Assembly: GCF_042646605.1 (NCBI RefSeq)
Contig: NZ_JBHRUG010000009.1
Coordinates: 186,001-250,000, forward strand
Reading direction: 5' to 3'
From: Litchfieldella rifensis
GTDB lineage: Bacteria; Pseudomonadota; Gammaproteobacteria; Pseudomonadales; Halomonadaceae
Length of the DNA stretch: 64,000 nucleotides
The notes beneath the pieces are model-generated. The model was not told the origin of the DNA. It was given only the letters and a program-made list of their open reading frames with translations, and ran no database searches. Below, piece by piece: positions 1 to 6,569 of the stretch. The position numbers and the translations under genes are program-made. Position 1 is the stretch's first letter; each line of letters begins with the position of its first letter.

Positions 1-342
1 CCGAGGCAAGTAACCCGAGCTAAGCAATACGCCCGTCAGGGCCGCGCCCAGGGACAGGGTAAAGACCACATTGCCCACGCTGGAGGTGACGACAAGCGTA
101 TACGGCAACTGAGCCACCAAGGCGATCAGTAGCAAACGGTGGAGATAGGCCAGCGGGTCACGGATCGAGTGGACGAGGTGCCAGGCGATCATGGCCGCGA
201 ACAGGGGCAGGGCGATACGGCCCAACAACGTTGCCCAGGTCGCGAGTCCCCAGATGTCAGGCAAGGCAAAGCGAGCGATATGTTCGAGCGTCATGGCGCC
301 CAGGGCGAGCCACTGGGCAAGCGAGATCCAATGATTACGCAT
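1..342 (-). CDS. TraX-family membrane protein, 3' end outside window
   Basis: The minus strand is open for 114 codons from the ATG at 342 to the window edge. The ATG overlaps the stop of the preceding secretin gene (TGATG), so the two are translationally coupled. The product is very hydrophobic. It carries the TraX hallmarks in order: a His-containing segment (LEHIAR), LGRIALPLFA, an arginine-led helix ending AQLPY, and GNVVFTLSLG. F-plasmid TraX N-acetylates pilin in the inner membrane. A TraX homologue placed last in a filamentous-phage assembly operon is unusual and suggests modification of a coat protein, a pilus or a surface polymer. That role is inference; the family call is fairly secure. 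Confidence 0.75.
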   Translation of the reverse strand, partial: MRNHWISLAQWLALGAMTLEHIARFALPDIWGLATWATLLGRIALPLFAAMIAWHLVHSIRDPLAYLHRLLLIALVAQLPYTLVVTSSVGNVVFTLSLGAALTGVLLSSGYLPR

Positions 343-1589
343 CACGATGCCTCCCCGATCGTCGGCAGGACCGTGGCCTGAAGCAAGACATTGAGGTTGC
401 GTTTCTCGGTCGAGGTCGACGTGGAGCGAAACAGGCCACCGACCAGGGGCAGCGATCCTAACCCCGGCACCGATGACACCGTTTCCGTAACGTCCTCACT
501 CACCAGGCCACCCAGGAGCACGGTCTGGCCTGACAAGATCTGCACCGTGGTGGTGATGGATCGCTGATTGGTAATCACGTCGGAGGCTTCCACCGACGAC
601 GAGAGGCTATCGGCCTGCGTCAACACGTCCATGATCACTAGGCCGGAGGCGGTCACCACCGGCGACACTTCCAGGGAAACGCCCACATCCTGACGCTCGA
701 TGGTCTGGAAGGGATTCTCGATGTCCGCCGCCTGCCCGGTCACGCGCCCGGTGATGAAGGGCACGTTCTGGCCAACGCTGATCCGCCCCCGCTGCCCCGA
801 CAAGGTGATGACCTGCGGCGTAGACAAGACCGTGGCAGAGGAATCCCGGCGCAGTGCCTGGACGGCCAGGGCGAGAACATCACCATCGAAGATCCCGAAC
901 GATCCGCCCGCCACACTGAGCGATCGACCGAGCATGTTGGTATTGAAGCCTCCCGCGAGATCGGTACCGCTGTGAGCCCGCCCCAAGGCCACGCCGAGAT
1001 CGAAGGTGTCCCCCTCGGACGTCTCATACATGACCGCCTTGATCAGTACCTGAGGGTGGGCGACGTCGAATTGCGGCAACAACTGGGCGAGATCGGCCAG
1101 CTGAGCGTCAGTGCCAGTCACGAGCAGAGCATTGGCCGCTGGGAGAACCTGAGGCACAACAGCGCCGGGCGATAGGCTGGACAGGTAGGCGGACACGACC
1201 GGCACCATGTCAGAAGCCCGGATATTGGCAAAAGCGAGCAAGGTAGTCGACAGCGGCTCAACAGGCAGCTTGGCAATGGCATCGACGAAATCCTCGGGAC
1301 TCCCGACCACCACCGTCGAGGGATTGCCCGGCATGATCGTGTAGCCGTGCGAGTGCAGTACCCCTTCGAAGAACTCGGGTAGCTGTTCTGGCGTCACGTC
1401 AGGCGCGTATACCGTCAGCTCCCCTTCAACCGAGGGTGCCACGGCAAGGGGCTGGCCGGTCTGATCGGAGTACCAGGACACGAAATCGCGAATGTCGGCA
1501 TCGATCAACTCGACCGGCATGGCCCAGGCCGGCGAGGCGACCAGGGACAACAGCAGGATACGCAGCAGACTAGCAGGTGAGCATGGCAT
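342..1589 (-). CDS. Filamentous phage secretin (pIV-like)
   Basis: The 415-residue product should be the outer-membrane channel through which the virion leaves the cell (Ff pIV is 426 residues). The chosen ATG at 1589 starts a signal peptide (MPCSPASLL..., ending SPAWA), has a GGGGGCTCC-type ribosome site, and overlaps the 3' end of the Zot gene by 20 bases. An N-terminal secretin/TonB-like domain is followed by N1 repeats. The C-terminal secretin domain contains the typical VPFITG, ERQDVGVSLEVSP and GQTVLLGGLVSEDVTE segments and a VPGLGSLPLVGGLF motif near the end. A longer upstream reading frame exists but lies inside the Zot gene and lacks a signal peptide. Confidence 0.92.
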   Translation of the reverse strand: MPCSPASLLRILLLSLVASPAWAMPVELIDADIRDFVSWYSDQTGQPLAVAPSVEGELTVYAPDVTPEQLPEFFEGVLHSHGYTIMPGNPSTVVVGSPEDFVDAIAKLPVEPLSTTLLAFANIRASDMVPVVSAYLSSLSPGAVVPQVLPAANALLVTGTDAQLADLAQLLPQFDVAHPQVLIKAVMYETSEGDTFDLGVALGRAHSGTDLAGGFNTNMLGRSLSVAGGSFGIFDGDVLALAVQALRRDSSATVLSTPQVITLSGQRGRISVGQNVPFITGRVTGQAADIENPFQTIERQDVGVSLEVSPVVTASGLVIMDVLTQADSLSSSVEASDVITNQRSITTTVQILSGQTVLLGGLVSEDVTETVSSVPGLGSLPLVGGLFRSTSTSTEKRNLNVLLQATVLPTIGEAS

Positions 1590-1911
1590 AGGAGCCCCCT
1601 TGAGAAAGACGGAGACGGCAAGAATCGACCGCCTGGACGGTAAGCCCCTTGCGACGGAGCTCAGACGACGACACGACTTCCCCGGATTCGTCCTCGAGGC
1701 GATAACGGATGTCATCACCCAGGCGGGAATAGCCAACGATCCGCATCGCTTCATAGGCGGATAGATCGACGGGATCGGGAACCGCGCCCGGGGACTCGGA
1801 TTCATCGCCCCCGGCAAACAACGACATCGAGATAGCGGCGCCCAGGACGAAACCGCCTAAGGCGAGAAAGGGTCGATTAAACCGCTTCCAATAAATCCGA
1901 GTCATACGCAT
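1570..1911 (-). CDS. Internal in-frame product of gene I (pXI-like)
   Basis: Within the Zot gene, codon 239 is an ATG preceded on the minus strand by GGAG and an 8-base spacer. This gives a 113-residue product that starts just before the single membrane segment (about FLALGGFVLGAAISMSLF) and keeps the periplasmic C-terminus. Ff gene I has the same arrangement: pXI (108 residues) starts at Met241, just before the membrane helix of the 348-residue pI. The matching position and a good ribosome site support a real second product. In Ff, pXI joins pI in the inner-membrane assembly complex. Direct evidence of translation is not available from sequence alone. Confidence 0.6.
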   Translation of the reverse strand: MRMTRIYWKRFNRPFLALGGFVLGAAISMSLFAGGDESESPGAVPDPVDLSAYEAMRIVGYSRLGDDIRYRLEDESGEVVSSSELRRKGLTVQAVDSCRLRLSQGGSYAMLTC

Positions 1912-2625
1912 GGCAAATACTCCATCATGTGGAACGCGCTTAAAACCGTGGGTATACCAGGGCGGCAACTGCGAATAAGTGCCGTGAAGGTAGTTATCGG
2001 AAAATGCTTGCTTAGTGTCATAGGCGGGATATAAAGAGCGCCCCGTATAAGTCCAGCGCTCGACAACAATTGCGTTCTGACTATCGCCGTATTTGACAAT
2101 GCCAAGATGAACCTTCGGCATCGGGAACTTGCCACCCGCAAACATGGACCATAGCGCCCCAATAAACGGCAGGGTCAAACGATCCAGGCGACGGCAATAC
2201 ACGACATGCTCGGCGAGAGCCACACGCGCTTGCTTATCCATAATCGACAGATCCTGGATCAGGAATATGATATCCCAGCCCAGCTTTCGCGCATGCAAAA
2301 ACCAGTTGATGACCGCCTGGCGTTCCTTATCCGCCCAGGAGCGACTATTGAACCAGGTGCCGCACTCATCCAGGACCAGAAGCCCGTTCTTATTTTCGTC
2401 ATAGGAATCCGTGCCGGTGCCAATCGCCTCAAGATCGGCCAGGGCCGGCTTATCGGGGATACGATAGAAACGGGTTTGCGACGGCGTGGGGCCGATCAGT
2501 TTGTCGAGCTTAATATCAAGGTTCGTGGCCACTTTACAGCCCTGGCACAACTTGTCCTTGATCTTGCCGACAGCAACCAGGGTTTTTCCCGCCCCGAGTT
2601 TTCCGGTAACCACATAAACGGCCAT
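1570..2625 (-). CDS. zot: Zot-like phage assembly ATPase (pI-like)
   Basis: This 351-residue protein is the inner-membrane assembly motor of filamentous phages. A Walker A motif GKLGAGKT lies at residues 8-15 and a Walker B-like LLVLDE near 82-87, followed by a conserved aromatic/Ser segment (CGTWFNSRSW). A membrane helix lies at about 252-272 and a small periplasmic domain with two cysteines near the C-terminus. The ATG at 2625 was chosen because it puts the P-loop at the very N-terminus, as in the family, and has GGGGACG before it. The gene follows the pVI-like gene by 8 bases and overlaps the secretin gene. Its length matches Ff pI (348). Confidence 0.93.
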   Translation of the reverse strand: MAVYVVTGKLGAGKTLVAVGKIKDKLCQGCKVATNLDIKLDKLIGPTPSQTRFYRIPDKPALADLEAIGTGTDSYDENKNGLLVLDECGTWFNSRSWADKERQAVINWFLHARKLGWDIIFLIQDLSIMDKQARVALAEHVVYCRRLDRLTLPFIGALWSMFAGGKFPMPKVHLGIVKYGDSQNAIVVERWTYTGRSLYPAYDTKQAFSDNYLHGTYSQLPPWYTHGFKRVPHDGVFAMRMTRIYWKRFNRPFLALGGFVLGAAISMSLFAGGDESESPGAVPDPVDLSAYEAMRIVGYSRLGDDIRYRLEDESGEVVSSSELRRKGLTVQAVDSCRLRLSQGGSYAMLTC

Positions 2626-2633
2626 AACGTCCC

Positions 2634-3002
2634 CTAGCGACCGTAGCCGCCAAATTGACCGCCCGTCATACGTTCCCAGTCGATCAGTTGTTTCTTCTGC
2701 TGGAAGATCCACATGGCGATTTTAGAGCCATAAATAGCGGCAACACAGGCTTCAAAGTTTGCAGGCTTGACCATCGCCATTCCTTGGGCCAGATCACCAG
2801 GCAAAGCAACCTCGATAGCGGAGAGAATTGCAGAGAACGTCGCCGCCAGAGCAACCAACAGCGCAATATAGAACGTCACCCAAGCGAGACTAGTCGCCAA
2901 TCGGGCTGTCACATAAAGCGCATACTTCGCGACCAACCACTCGACAATCTTTAGAATAAAGGTCATCAGCGCACTAACCGCCGCCGCAAGAAGTGCAGGC
3001 AT
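2634..3002 (-). CDS. Minor coat protein pVI-like
   Basis: A 122-residue hydrophobic protein with about three membrane segments. It starts MPALL, like Ff pVI (MPVLL). The C-terminal half (LPGDLAQGMAMVKPANFEAC, then IYGSKIAMWIF and a lysine-rich LIDWE end) lines up with Ff pVI (LPSDFVQG...LPSNALPC, AAIFIF, SYLDW). pVI caps the pIII end of the virion and helps release it. The ribosome site AAGGAG lies within the end of the pIII-like gene, only 2 bases away. The family is often annotated as DUF2523/DUF5455. Confidence 0.88.
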   Translation of the reverse strand: MPALLAAAVSALMTFILKIVEWLVAKYALYVTARLATSLAWVTFYIALLVALAATFSAILSAIEVALPGDLAQGMAMVKPANFEACVAAIYGSKIAMWIFQQKKQLIDWERMTGGQFGGYGR

Positions 3003-3004
3003 GA

Positions 3005-4369
3005 TTATTTACTCCTTATAACAGGTGAAAAGAAAGTGTCAATAATGCTTACAGCAGTCCAGAAATACACTATCCAACCCAACCAGACACTAATTTTATT
3101 AAATGCCTCGCAAGAAATCTCGAAGGAGTAAGCCCCATTGCCAAACGACAAAGGCGAACAACCACCGCCCCCAGTTTGCGGCATAAATGCAGTAACTTCA
3201 TCGGGAATACCCTTTTCCAGCTCATCAAACTGACTGTCTAAACCAGCGGTATAACCCTCACCGTCGCCATCCATACTCTGCAGGCTTTCGTCAATGTTCG
3301 AGTCCCCAATCAAGCCATCGGCATCGGGCAGGCCCTCGGTAAACGGCCCAATAATTCCATCAGTCGTTGACGTCTTACCCGAACACAGCCAGGCAGGCGC
3401 CCAGGGGGGACAACCATTACTGACATAGCCAGCACCCTGACCAGGATCGGTCGGCGCGGTGCCAGAATCCTTGACGGAGCCATCGGGGTTATACGTGGTC
3501 GAGGTACCATCAGGATCGGTGATGGTGAAAGACCCATCCCAATGATTCACACGGCTGGAACCATCGCCATAACTATCGCCCTGGGGCGCATCGGATCCGG
3601 AATAACAGTATGACGAGCCACCAAAGCTGACATTGGAATACGGACAATCGTTAGAGGGATTATCAGTCGGCGTGTAATTGCTCGAAACTTCGTCAGCCTC
3701 ATCCGGTACCACAGGCGCCTCGGCCTCAACTTCCGTAGCGCCAGGCACCGCGCCGGTTGACGTGTACTGGGCCGACCAGTCGCCAGAGGGGGTTTCCAGC
3801 CAAACGCCATGCGTCTTGAACTCACAACCACCGTGATCCCACTCGAAGGAATAGGACGGCTGCGAAGGATCAGGATGAAACGGCAGCGAAACAAAATTAG
3901 AACCGCCCGAAGTCAACGCCTGGCACTCTTCATCAGGCGTTAAAGGAGTAACGTAATTACAAGCCCCCTCGCCGGTTTCTGTGCTATTCATCTGGCCAGT
4001 AGACGTTGACCCTTCTCCATATGCCAATTCACATTCGGCATCGGAATAAACCCGGTTATAAGCGACTTTTCCATCGGCCAAATAATGGTCAACAGGATCG
4101 GTATCACTAAAAACAAATCGCAAGCTATGCCTATATGCCGAAGGACATCCAAACCAACCAGTAGTGGTAGTCGCCGAATCGGAAATAAAAACATAAGTAC
4201 GACCAGGAACTTGAGCAGCGGTATCAGCATAACTTGCCCAAGCCTTAGACTCCGCCTCTTCAGGACTTCCACCAGTCGTACACGACGACTGAGTAAACGT
4301 AGAGGTCTGCCAGGACGCATAAGACACCGATGGCAGAAAGAACAGAAGTGATAAAAAAAGAAATCTCAT
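3005..4369 (-). CDS. Adsorption/attachment protein pIII-like (TspB C-terminal type)
   Basis: A 454-residue virion-tip protein for host recognition and release. It starts with a signal peptide (MRFLFLSLLFFLPSVSYA); a variable N-terminal region follows, then a Gly/Ser/Asp-rich linker (about residues 220-390), a short SFGNGAYSFEISCEAFN segment and one C-terminal membrane helix. That end matches Ff pIII in layout and residues (GAGKPYEFSIDC, then a helix and a TF...R-K tail). Base composition is visibly lower in GC than the neighbouring genes, as is common for fast-evolving receptor-binding genes. The ATG at 4369 is preferred over one 10 codons upstream because it begins the signal peptide. Confidence 0.85.
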   Translation of the reverse strand: MRFLFLSLLFFLPSVSYASWQTSTFTQSSCTTGGSPEEAESKAWASYADTAAQVPGRTYVFISDSATTTTGWFGCPSAYRHSLRFVFSDTDPVDHYLADGKVAYNRVYSDAECELAYGEGSTSTGQMNSTETGEGACNYVTPLTPDEECQALTSGGSNFVSLPFHPDPSQPSYSFEWDHGGCEFKTHGVWLETPSGDWSAQYTSTGAVPGATEVEAEAPVVPDEADEVSSNYTPTDNPSNDCPYSNVSFGGSSYCYSGSDAPQGDSYGDGSSRVNHWDGSFTITDPDGTSTTYNPDGSVKDSGTAPTDPGQGAGYVSNGCPPWAPAWLCSGKTSTTDGIIGPFTEGLPDADGLIGDSNIDESLQSMDGDGEGYTAGLDSQFDELEKGIPDEVTAFMPQTGGGGCSPLSFGNGAYSFEISCEAFNKISVWLGWIVYFWTAVSIIDTFFSPVIRSK

Positions 4370-4386
4370 GTCAGCCCACCACCATG

Positions 4387-4409
4387 AAAAGGGGGCCACG
4401 AAGGCCCCC
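4387..4409 (-). terminator. Terminator between coat gene VIII and gene III
   Basis: On the minus strand GGGGGCC, a 5-base loop and GGCCCCC are followed by TTTTC, a compact intrinsic terminator. It lies just after the major coat gene and before the pIII-like gene, the same place as the central terminator of Ff phages, where it keeps coat transcription high and downstream genes low. Confidence 0.85.
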
Positions 4410-4435
4410 GACTGATTGGCCCAAGATGCGGGACC

Positions 4436-4678
4436 TCAAGACGCCCGGTTGGCGAACTTCTTGAACAGCTTGATACCGATCATGCCGGCCATGATGGCCG
4501 TGGCCACCGGCCAGGCGGCAGTGATCAGGCTTGCGGCCTGACTTTCCAGCTCCGAGATAGCGGTGACTCCGGGACTTGCCGTGGTGGCGAGAGCTACACC
4601 AGCAGAACCAGCAAAGAGACCGGTACCGGCGACGGACTTGACAGCAAACTGCTTACCGCGAGAGACGAGTGTTTTCAT
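4436..4678 (-). CDS. Major coat protein pVIII-like precursor
   Basis: An 80-residue precursor. A basic N-terminus (MKTLVSRGKQF) leads into a signal sequence ending near ALATTA, leaving a mature coat of about 46-49 residues. The mature part has a short acidic segment (SELESQ), one membrane helix and the basic C-terminus IGIKLFKKFANRAS. That tail is 11 of 14 identical to the Ff pVIII tail (IGIKLFKKFTSKAS), the part that faces the packaged DNA. The ATG at 4678 overlaps the stop of the pIX-like gene and has GGAAG upstream. An intrinsic terminator follows. This is the most diagnostic gene of the module. Confidence 0.95.
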   Translation of the reverse strand: MKTLVSRGKQFAVKSVAGTGLFAGSAGVALATTASPGVTAISELESQAASLITAAWPVATAIMAGMIGIKLFKKFANRAS

Positions 4679-4782
4679 GTGGAAACTTCCGAAAAGCGCT
4701 TGAATGCAAGCATTGAGGTTCCCCACGCCCAACCCAGGGCGTAGGCACTGAAAAGAGAGCCAATGATTTCAACGGCGGTCAT
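4675..4782 (-). CDS. Minor coat protein pIX-like (35 aa)
   Basis: A 35-residue peptide read directly from the minus strand (MTAVEIIGSLFSAYALGWAW then GTSMLAFKRFSEVST). It overlaps its neighbours on both sides by ATGA junctions. The core F-S/A-x-x-LGW and the tail with an aromatic, basic residues and a final E-x-S/T match Ff pIX (32 residues). pIX and pVII cap the virion end that emerges first and recognise the packaging signal. It is too short for most gene finders. Confidence 0.85.
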   Translation of the reverse strand: MTAVEIIGSLFSAYALGWAWGTSMLAFKRFSEVST

Positions 4783-4877
4783 CGTTGGCCCCCCTTTATT
4801 GCGCCGAGCCCGAAACAGGTTACGAGCCCGATGCAATAAATCAGGAGCCACAGACGGTCGAATTGGTCAGCGTCCAT
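4779..4877 (-). CDS. Minor coat protein pVII-like (32 aa)
   Basis: A 32-residue peptide (MDADQFDRLWLLIYCIGLVT then CFGLGAIKGGQR). Its end G-x-I-x-GGQR matches the Ff pVII end (ALGIIAGGQR), and its length is nearly the same (33 in Ff). It has an acidic N-terminus and one membrane helix. The stop overlaps the pIX-like start (CGATGA). The predicted partner is the pIX-like peptide in the initiating cap of the virion. Confidence 0.85.
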   Translation of the reverse strand: MDADQFDRLWLLIYCIGLVTCFGLGAIKGGQR

Positions 4878-4889
4878 GGCTTAAGGTCC

Positions 4890-5216
4890 TTACTTGGTGT
4901 CGGCTTTGGCGGCAGTGCTACTGCCGCTATTGCTGGAGACAGAGGGTTTACGAATGCCAATGGCGTGCATGGTCATCTTCCCCTGGGTGGTGCGCATCTC
5001 GGTGTCGATCTCGAAGTTGCAGGGCATGTGCGGGGCATGGGCCCGCAGTTGATCGAGGATTTCGTAGGGGGCCGAGATGGTCATGACTTCATGGCCAACG
5101 CGGTTCTCGTTGTTAGGATCGGCTTCGTTCATGAGGGTCAGCTTGGCCCCCTTGACGCCGTTATCCATGGAGTAGCGCATAGCGCCGAGAACGCGGGCTT
5201 GAATGGTGTTGATCAT
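4890..5216 (-). CDS. Probable phage single-stranded-DNA-binding protein (gene V position)
   Basis: A 108-residue soluble protein located exactly where Ff phages carry gene V, the protein that coats new single-stranded genomes and delivers them to assembly. The ATG at 5216 has GGAAGG 9 bases upstream and overlaps the stop of the preceding small gene. Predicted content is mostly beta, with a Ser/Lys-rich flexible C-terminus (SVSSNSGSSTAAKADTK). No convincing residue-level match to Ff pV is visible, so the function is inferred from position, size and the tail. Confidence 0.6.
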   Translation of the reverse strand: MINTIQARVLGAMRYSMDNGVKGAKLTLMNEADPNNENRVGHEVMTISAPYEILDQLRAHAPHMPCNFEIDTEMRTTQGKMTMHAIGIRKPSVSSNSGSSTAAKADTK

Positions 5217-5407
5217 GAGGTGGTCCTTCCTTCGTTGGCTTGGGTGCTGGCAGCGTGGGCCAGGCAGTAGGCCGCGAGCACAGCTAGCTCTGTGGTGTCT
5301 GGTGACGATCCTTCCGTTACCAGGGTGAGGTATTCGGCCTGGCCGTAGAGAAGCGCGGCCTTGCCGTAGTCCCGGCCGTGGAGGCACCGGGAAGCCCGCT
5401 CCCTCAA
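5213..5407 (-). CDS. Small hypothetical phage protein (about 64 aa)
   Basis: The frame is open further upstream, but that part lies inside a long hairpin, so I place the start at TTG 5407 (LRERASRCLHGRDYGKAALL...). A weak GGA lies about 10 bases before it. The stop overlaps the ATG of the gene V-like protein (ATGA), which argues that it is translated. The product resembles a short helical bundle. No family is recognised and the start is uncertain. Confidence 0.5.
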   Translation of the reverse strand: MRERASRCLHGRDYGKAALLYGQAEYLTLVTEGSSPDTTELAVLAAYCLAHAASTQANEGRTTS

Positions 5408-5429
5408 AGCTCTAGGATCCGGGCAGGCG

Positions 5430-5581
5430 TGTCCCTGCCCTGCCACCCTGCCCATCGGTCGGCTTGCACGGCAGTCGACTCCGACCACCCCGTCAACCGC
5501 TCGTGCCTCGGGTATGACGGGGTGGCCGTCGCCGACTCGGGGAGCCGTGCGACCGATGGGCGACGGGTGACGGGCAGGCAC
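5430..5581. repeat. Long imperfect hairpin, candidate packaging signal or origin
   Basis: Nested inverted repeats cover about 150 bases. The best arms are 5450-5472 and 5544-5561, which share GCCCATCGGTC and GCACGGC with a 5-base bulge. Inner arms pair CCACCCCGTCA near 5486-5495 with its complement near 5515-5524, and outer arms around 5430-5450 and 5562-5581 pair more loosely. The element lies in a non-coding gap between two small phage genes. Ff packaging signals and replication origins are imperfect hairpins in the intergenic region. The function here is inferred. Confidence 0.7.
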
Positions 5582-5589
5582 AAACACTT

Positions 5590-5805
5590 TTAGGCCCCAG
5601 AGCCAGGTCGCTGGGTGGCGTCGGCCAGGCCGAGGGCGGTCAAGTCGCCGCGCTCCAGCCGGTCGAGGCCGTCGTGCATGATCAGTTCGCCCAAGGCGGA
5701 GGGCGTCAGCAGGTGGGTGCCGGCCTGGATGAGAAAACGGCTATGGTGTTGCTCGTCCAGGAACACGCGAACGGGGCGTTTCTTGCCGTTGGCGGTTGTG
5801 GTCAT
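5590..5805 (-). CDS. Small hypothetical phage protein (71 aa)
   Basis: A 71-residue soluble protein with a basic N-terminus (MTTTANGKKRPVRVFLDEQH) and an acidic, leucine-rich middle. The ATG at 5805 overlaps the stop of the preceding gene by 4 bases and has GAGGAC upstream. The coupled ATGA junctions of this gene and its two upstream neighbours indicate one early operon. No family is recognised; a small regulator or replication accessory factor is possible. Confidence 0.6.
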   Translation of the reverse strand: MTTTANGKKRPVRVFLDEQHHSRFLIQAGTHLLTPSALGELIMHDGLDRLERGDLTALGLADATQRPGSGA

Positions 5806-6227
5806 TGGGGTGTCCTCGCGGTGAGGGGGTGTGGATAAACCGCAGTGCCAAAAAAAGCGGCCCGTTCGGTCGTTGTGGATAAAGTGACGGGGAAGGAACG
5901 AACGACGTCACGGGCCAAAGCTTTGGGAACGCTGCGAGTGAAAGGGGGGACGGTGGCCGGTGTTTGCTGGGCGGTGTCTTCGCCATAGGTACGGCGTACC
6001 AGGGCCAGAGCGTCGTCCAGGGAGGCGAAACCGAAGGCGTAGATGCCTTGGCTGCCGGGGGCGGTGGAGCGCTCCAGGGGGACGCCACGCGGGGCGTCGA
6101 GCAGATCGGCGAAGAAGACCTCGAAGCTGCCGTCAAGGCGCTGGCTGATATAGCCGGCTTCGCGGCCATCGACTTGGAAGAAGCGGGCGGTGCCCAGGGA
6201 ATCGGAGACAGTGCGGAAGGTGATCAT
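5802..6227 (-). CDS. Hypothetical phage protein (141 aa)
   Basis: Starts MITFRTVSDSLGTARFF at the ATG at 6227, which overlaps the stop of the HTH gene by 4 bases. It has a beta-rich N-terminal half (GREAGYISQRLDGSFEVFF) and a proline/threonine-rich C-terminal half. At this position Ff phages would carry the replication initiator, but the protein is far too short and shows no HUH or Tyr motif of a rolling-circle initiator. The function is unknown. Confidence 0.65.
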   Translation of the reverse strand: MITFRTVSDSLGTARFFQVDGREAGYISQRLDGSFEVFFADLLDAPRGVPLERSTAPGSQGIYAFGFASLDDALALVRRTYGEDTAQQTPATVPPFTRSVPKALARDVVRSFPVTLSTTTERAAFFGTAVYPHPLTARTPQ

Positions 6228-6430
6228 GCCCAGTCCTCCGCTTGCAGGCACTGCGCATTGAGCAGGGCGACATTGATAAGGCGATAGCGACCGACCTTGA
6301 TGGTGGGGAGGTAGCCGCGGCGGACGTGGCCGTAGATCACGCCTTCATCGAGGCCGGAGAGCTGCGAGAAGCGTTCGATGGTCATGGTTGGCACGGTGGC
6401 CGGGACCTGGGGCGCTTGGTTCTCTTCCAT
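6224..6430 (-). CDS. Small helix-turn-helix DNA-binding protein
   Basis: A 68-residue protein with an excisionase/Cox-like fold. The segment TIERFSQLSGLDEGVIYGHV reads as a winged-helix recognition unit, followed by the wing RRGYLPTIKVGRYRLIN. It is the first gene of the leftward early operon and faces the repressor gene across a 139-base control region. It is probably a transcriptional switch (Cro- or Cox-like) or an excision factor. The start at 6430 has GGGAATG upstream. Confidence 0.75.
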   Translation of the reverse strand: MEENQAPQVPATVPTMTIERFSQLSGLDEGVIYGHVRRGYLPTIKVGRYRLINVALLNAQCLQAEDWA

Positions 6431-6503
6431 GTGTCATTCCCTGCACAATGTTGGTCTGTGGTAGTCTCAAAATCAGCAATCTTGATCATTGGGATGGGGT
6501 ATC

Positions 6504-6532
6504 TTGATTGCCGGGCGGTGTACTCTTATACG
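6504..6532 (+). promoter_or_regulatory. Putative repressor promoter
   Basis: TTGATT (6504-6509), a 17-base spacer and TATACG (6527-6532) form a plausible sigma-70 promoter reading into the repressor gene 38 bases downstream. The first operator-like repeat covers its -10 region, as expected for autoregulation. Confidence 0.5.
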
Positions 6533-6566
6533 AGGCCACCTTTATGCAAGTATACCCTTGGGCGAG
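6518..6566. promoter_or_regulatory. Pair of operator-like direct repeats
   Basis: GTGTACTCTTATACGAG (6518-6534) and GTATACCCTTGGGCGAG (6550-6566) match at 12 of 17 positions and start 32 bases apart, close to three helical turns. Each contains a short CYC/GAG dyad. They lie in the divergent gap between the HTH gene and the repressor gene, the second ending just before the repressor ATG. They are likely binding sites for the repressor or the HTH protein. Confidence 0.55.
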
Positions 6567-6569
6567 TAT

